A stretch of DNA of 33,085 bases from an uncultured Selenomonas sp. (GTDB taxonomy: Bacteria; Bacillota; Negativicutes; Selenomonadales; Selenomonadaceae): assembly GCA_900552565.1 (NCBI GenBank), contig USAK01000020.1, positions 1 to 33,085 of the forward strand. The letters are read 5' to 3'. Shown here piece after piece: positions 32,925 through 33,085 of this stretch. The notes beneath the pieces are model-generated. The model worked only from the letters and a program-made list of their open reading frames with translations, was not told where the DNA came from and searched no databases. How positions within the stretch are numbered: the first letter of the stretch is position 1; the number at the start of each line of letters is the position of its first letter. A program made the translations under genes and the position numbers.

Positions 32925-32953
32925 ATTATAACAATGCAACTATGAAAATGCAA
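32925..32953 (-). promoter_or_regulatory. Promoter of the metal ATPase gene (extended -10)
   Basis: On the minus strand TTGCAT (32953-32948), 17 nt, TATAAT (32930-32925) preceded by TGT (extended -10). Confidence 0.55.
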
Positions 32954-32986
32954 TAGATATGCCTGAAAAAAAATAAAAGATATGGG

Positions 32987-33015
32987 TTGACAGATGCCGT
33001 ATTCATCCGTATAAT
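32987..33015 (+). promoter_or_regulatory. Consensus promoter of the tRNA gene
   Basis: TTGACA (32987-32992), exactly 17 nt, TATAAT (33010-33015): a perfect sigma-A consensus, 20 nt before the tRNA. Confidence 0.92.
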
Positions 33016-33035
33016 ATATAAATGTCGAAAGACAC

Positions 33036-33085
33036 AGGGGTATCGCCAAGTTGGTAAGGCACGGGTCTCTGAATCCCGCATGCGT
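33036..33085 (+). tRNA. tRNA-Gln (anticodon CTG), 3' part cut by the window edge
   Basis: The acceptor 5' strand AGGGGTA, a D-arm TCGCCAAGTTGGTAAGGC and an anticodon arm CGGGT-CTCTGAA-TCCCG are visible. The loop gives anticodon CTG (33069-33071) for glutamine codon CAG, and the whole 5' half resembles bacterial tRNA-Gln. The base pair closing the anticodon loop is T-T instead of a normal pair. The T-arm and 3' acceptor strand lie beyond position 33085, so the gene is partial here. Confidence 0.85.

Overview
This 33 kb stretch reads as the core chromosome of a diderm Firmicute (Negativicutes, probably Selenomonadaceae such as Mitsuokella or Selenomonas). The reasons are Firmicute-type genes (fapR, fabK instead of fabI, a GlcT-controlled ptsG, larB/larC, the recA-recX pair) lying beside a Gram-negative-style RND efflux pump with a lipoprotein adaptor. 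The genus is an inference. The DNA is moderately GC-rich, genes are packed tightly, most lie on the minus strand, and TTG starts preceded by good Shine-Dalgarno sites are frequent. I see no transposon, phage or CRISPR.

Layout. 1-1755: a frameshifted LUD-domain gene and a divergent alpha/beta hydrolase. 1772-5596 (minus): recA, recX (4 nt overlap), a DUF805 membrane protein and guaA. 5749-10176 (minus): an RND pump and its adaptor, divergent from a marR gene at 10380; the shared intergenic region is full of inverted repeats that overlap both promoters. 10920-11729 (minus): a metallo-beta-lactamase-fold hydrolase. 11825-20518 (minus): the complete type II fatty-acid operon in transcription order fapR, plsX, fabH, fabK, (internal promoter), fabD, fabG, acpP, a second FabK-like flavoprotein, fabF, rnc, with a FapR-like operator in front. 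20683-21395 (minus): yceD and rpmF. 21479-24574 (minus): ptsG (glucose EIICBA) and its antiterminator glcT, with a RAT/terminator switch in the ptsG leader. 24814-26863 (minus): larB and larC. 26955-28664 (minus): rsmD, coaD and a coiled-coil protein. 28882-30588 (plus): a DUF4127 protein. 30669-32873 (minus): a CPC-type metal ATPase with its metal-binding domain at the C-terminus. 33036 to the end: the start of a tRNA-Gln(CTG) behind a consensus promoter.

How it works together. FapR probably senses malonyl-CoA and controls its own operon. Hairpins after acpP and before fabF could make gene output unequal within that operon. The marR product probably represses the pump. GlcT should couple ptsG transcription to sugar uptake through the RAT. 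A likely ArsR/CadC-type operator controls the ATPase, but its repressor gene is outside the window.

I did not find a clearly undescribed multi-gene system. The best leads are: two terminator hairpins whose loop region holds the -35 box of the next promoter; a cysteine-cluster FabK paralogue inside the fatty-acid operon; the C-terminal metal-binding domain of the ATPase; the inverted-repeat array between marR and the pump; and two uncharacterised proteins (DUF4127 and the coiled-coil repeat protein). No intergenic gap exceeds 300 bases.
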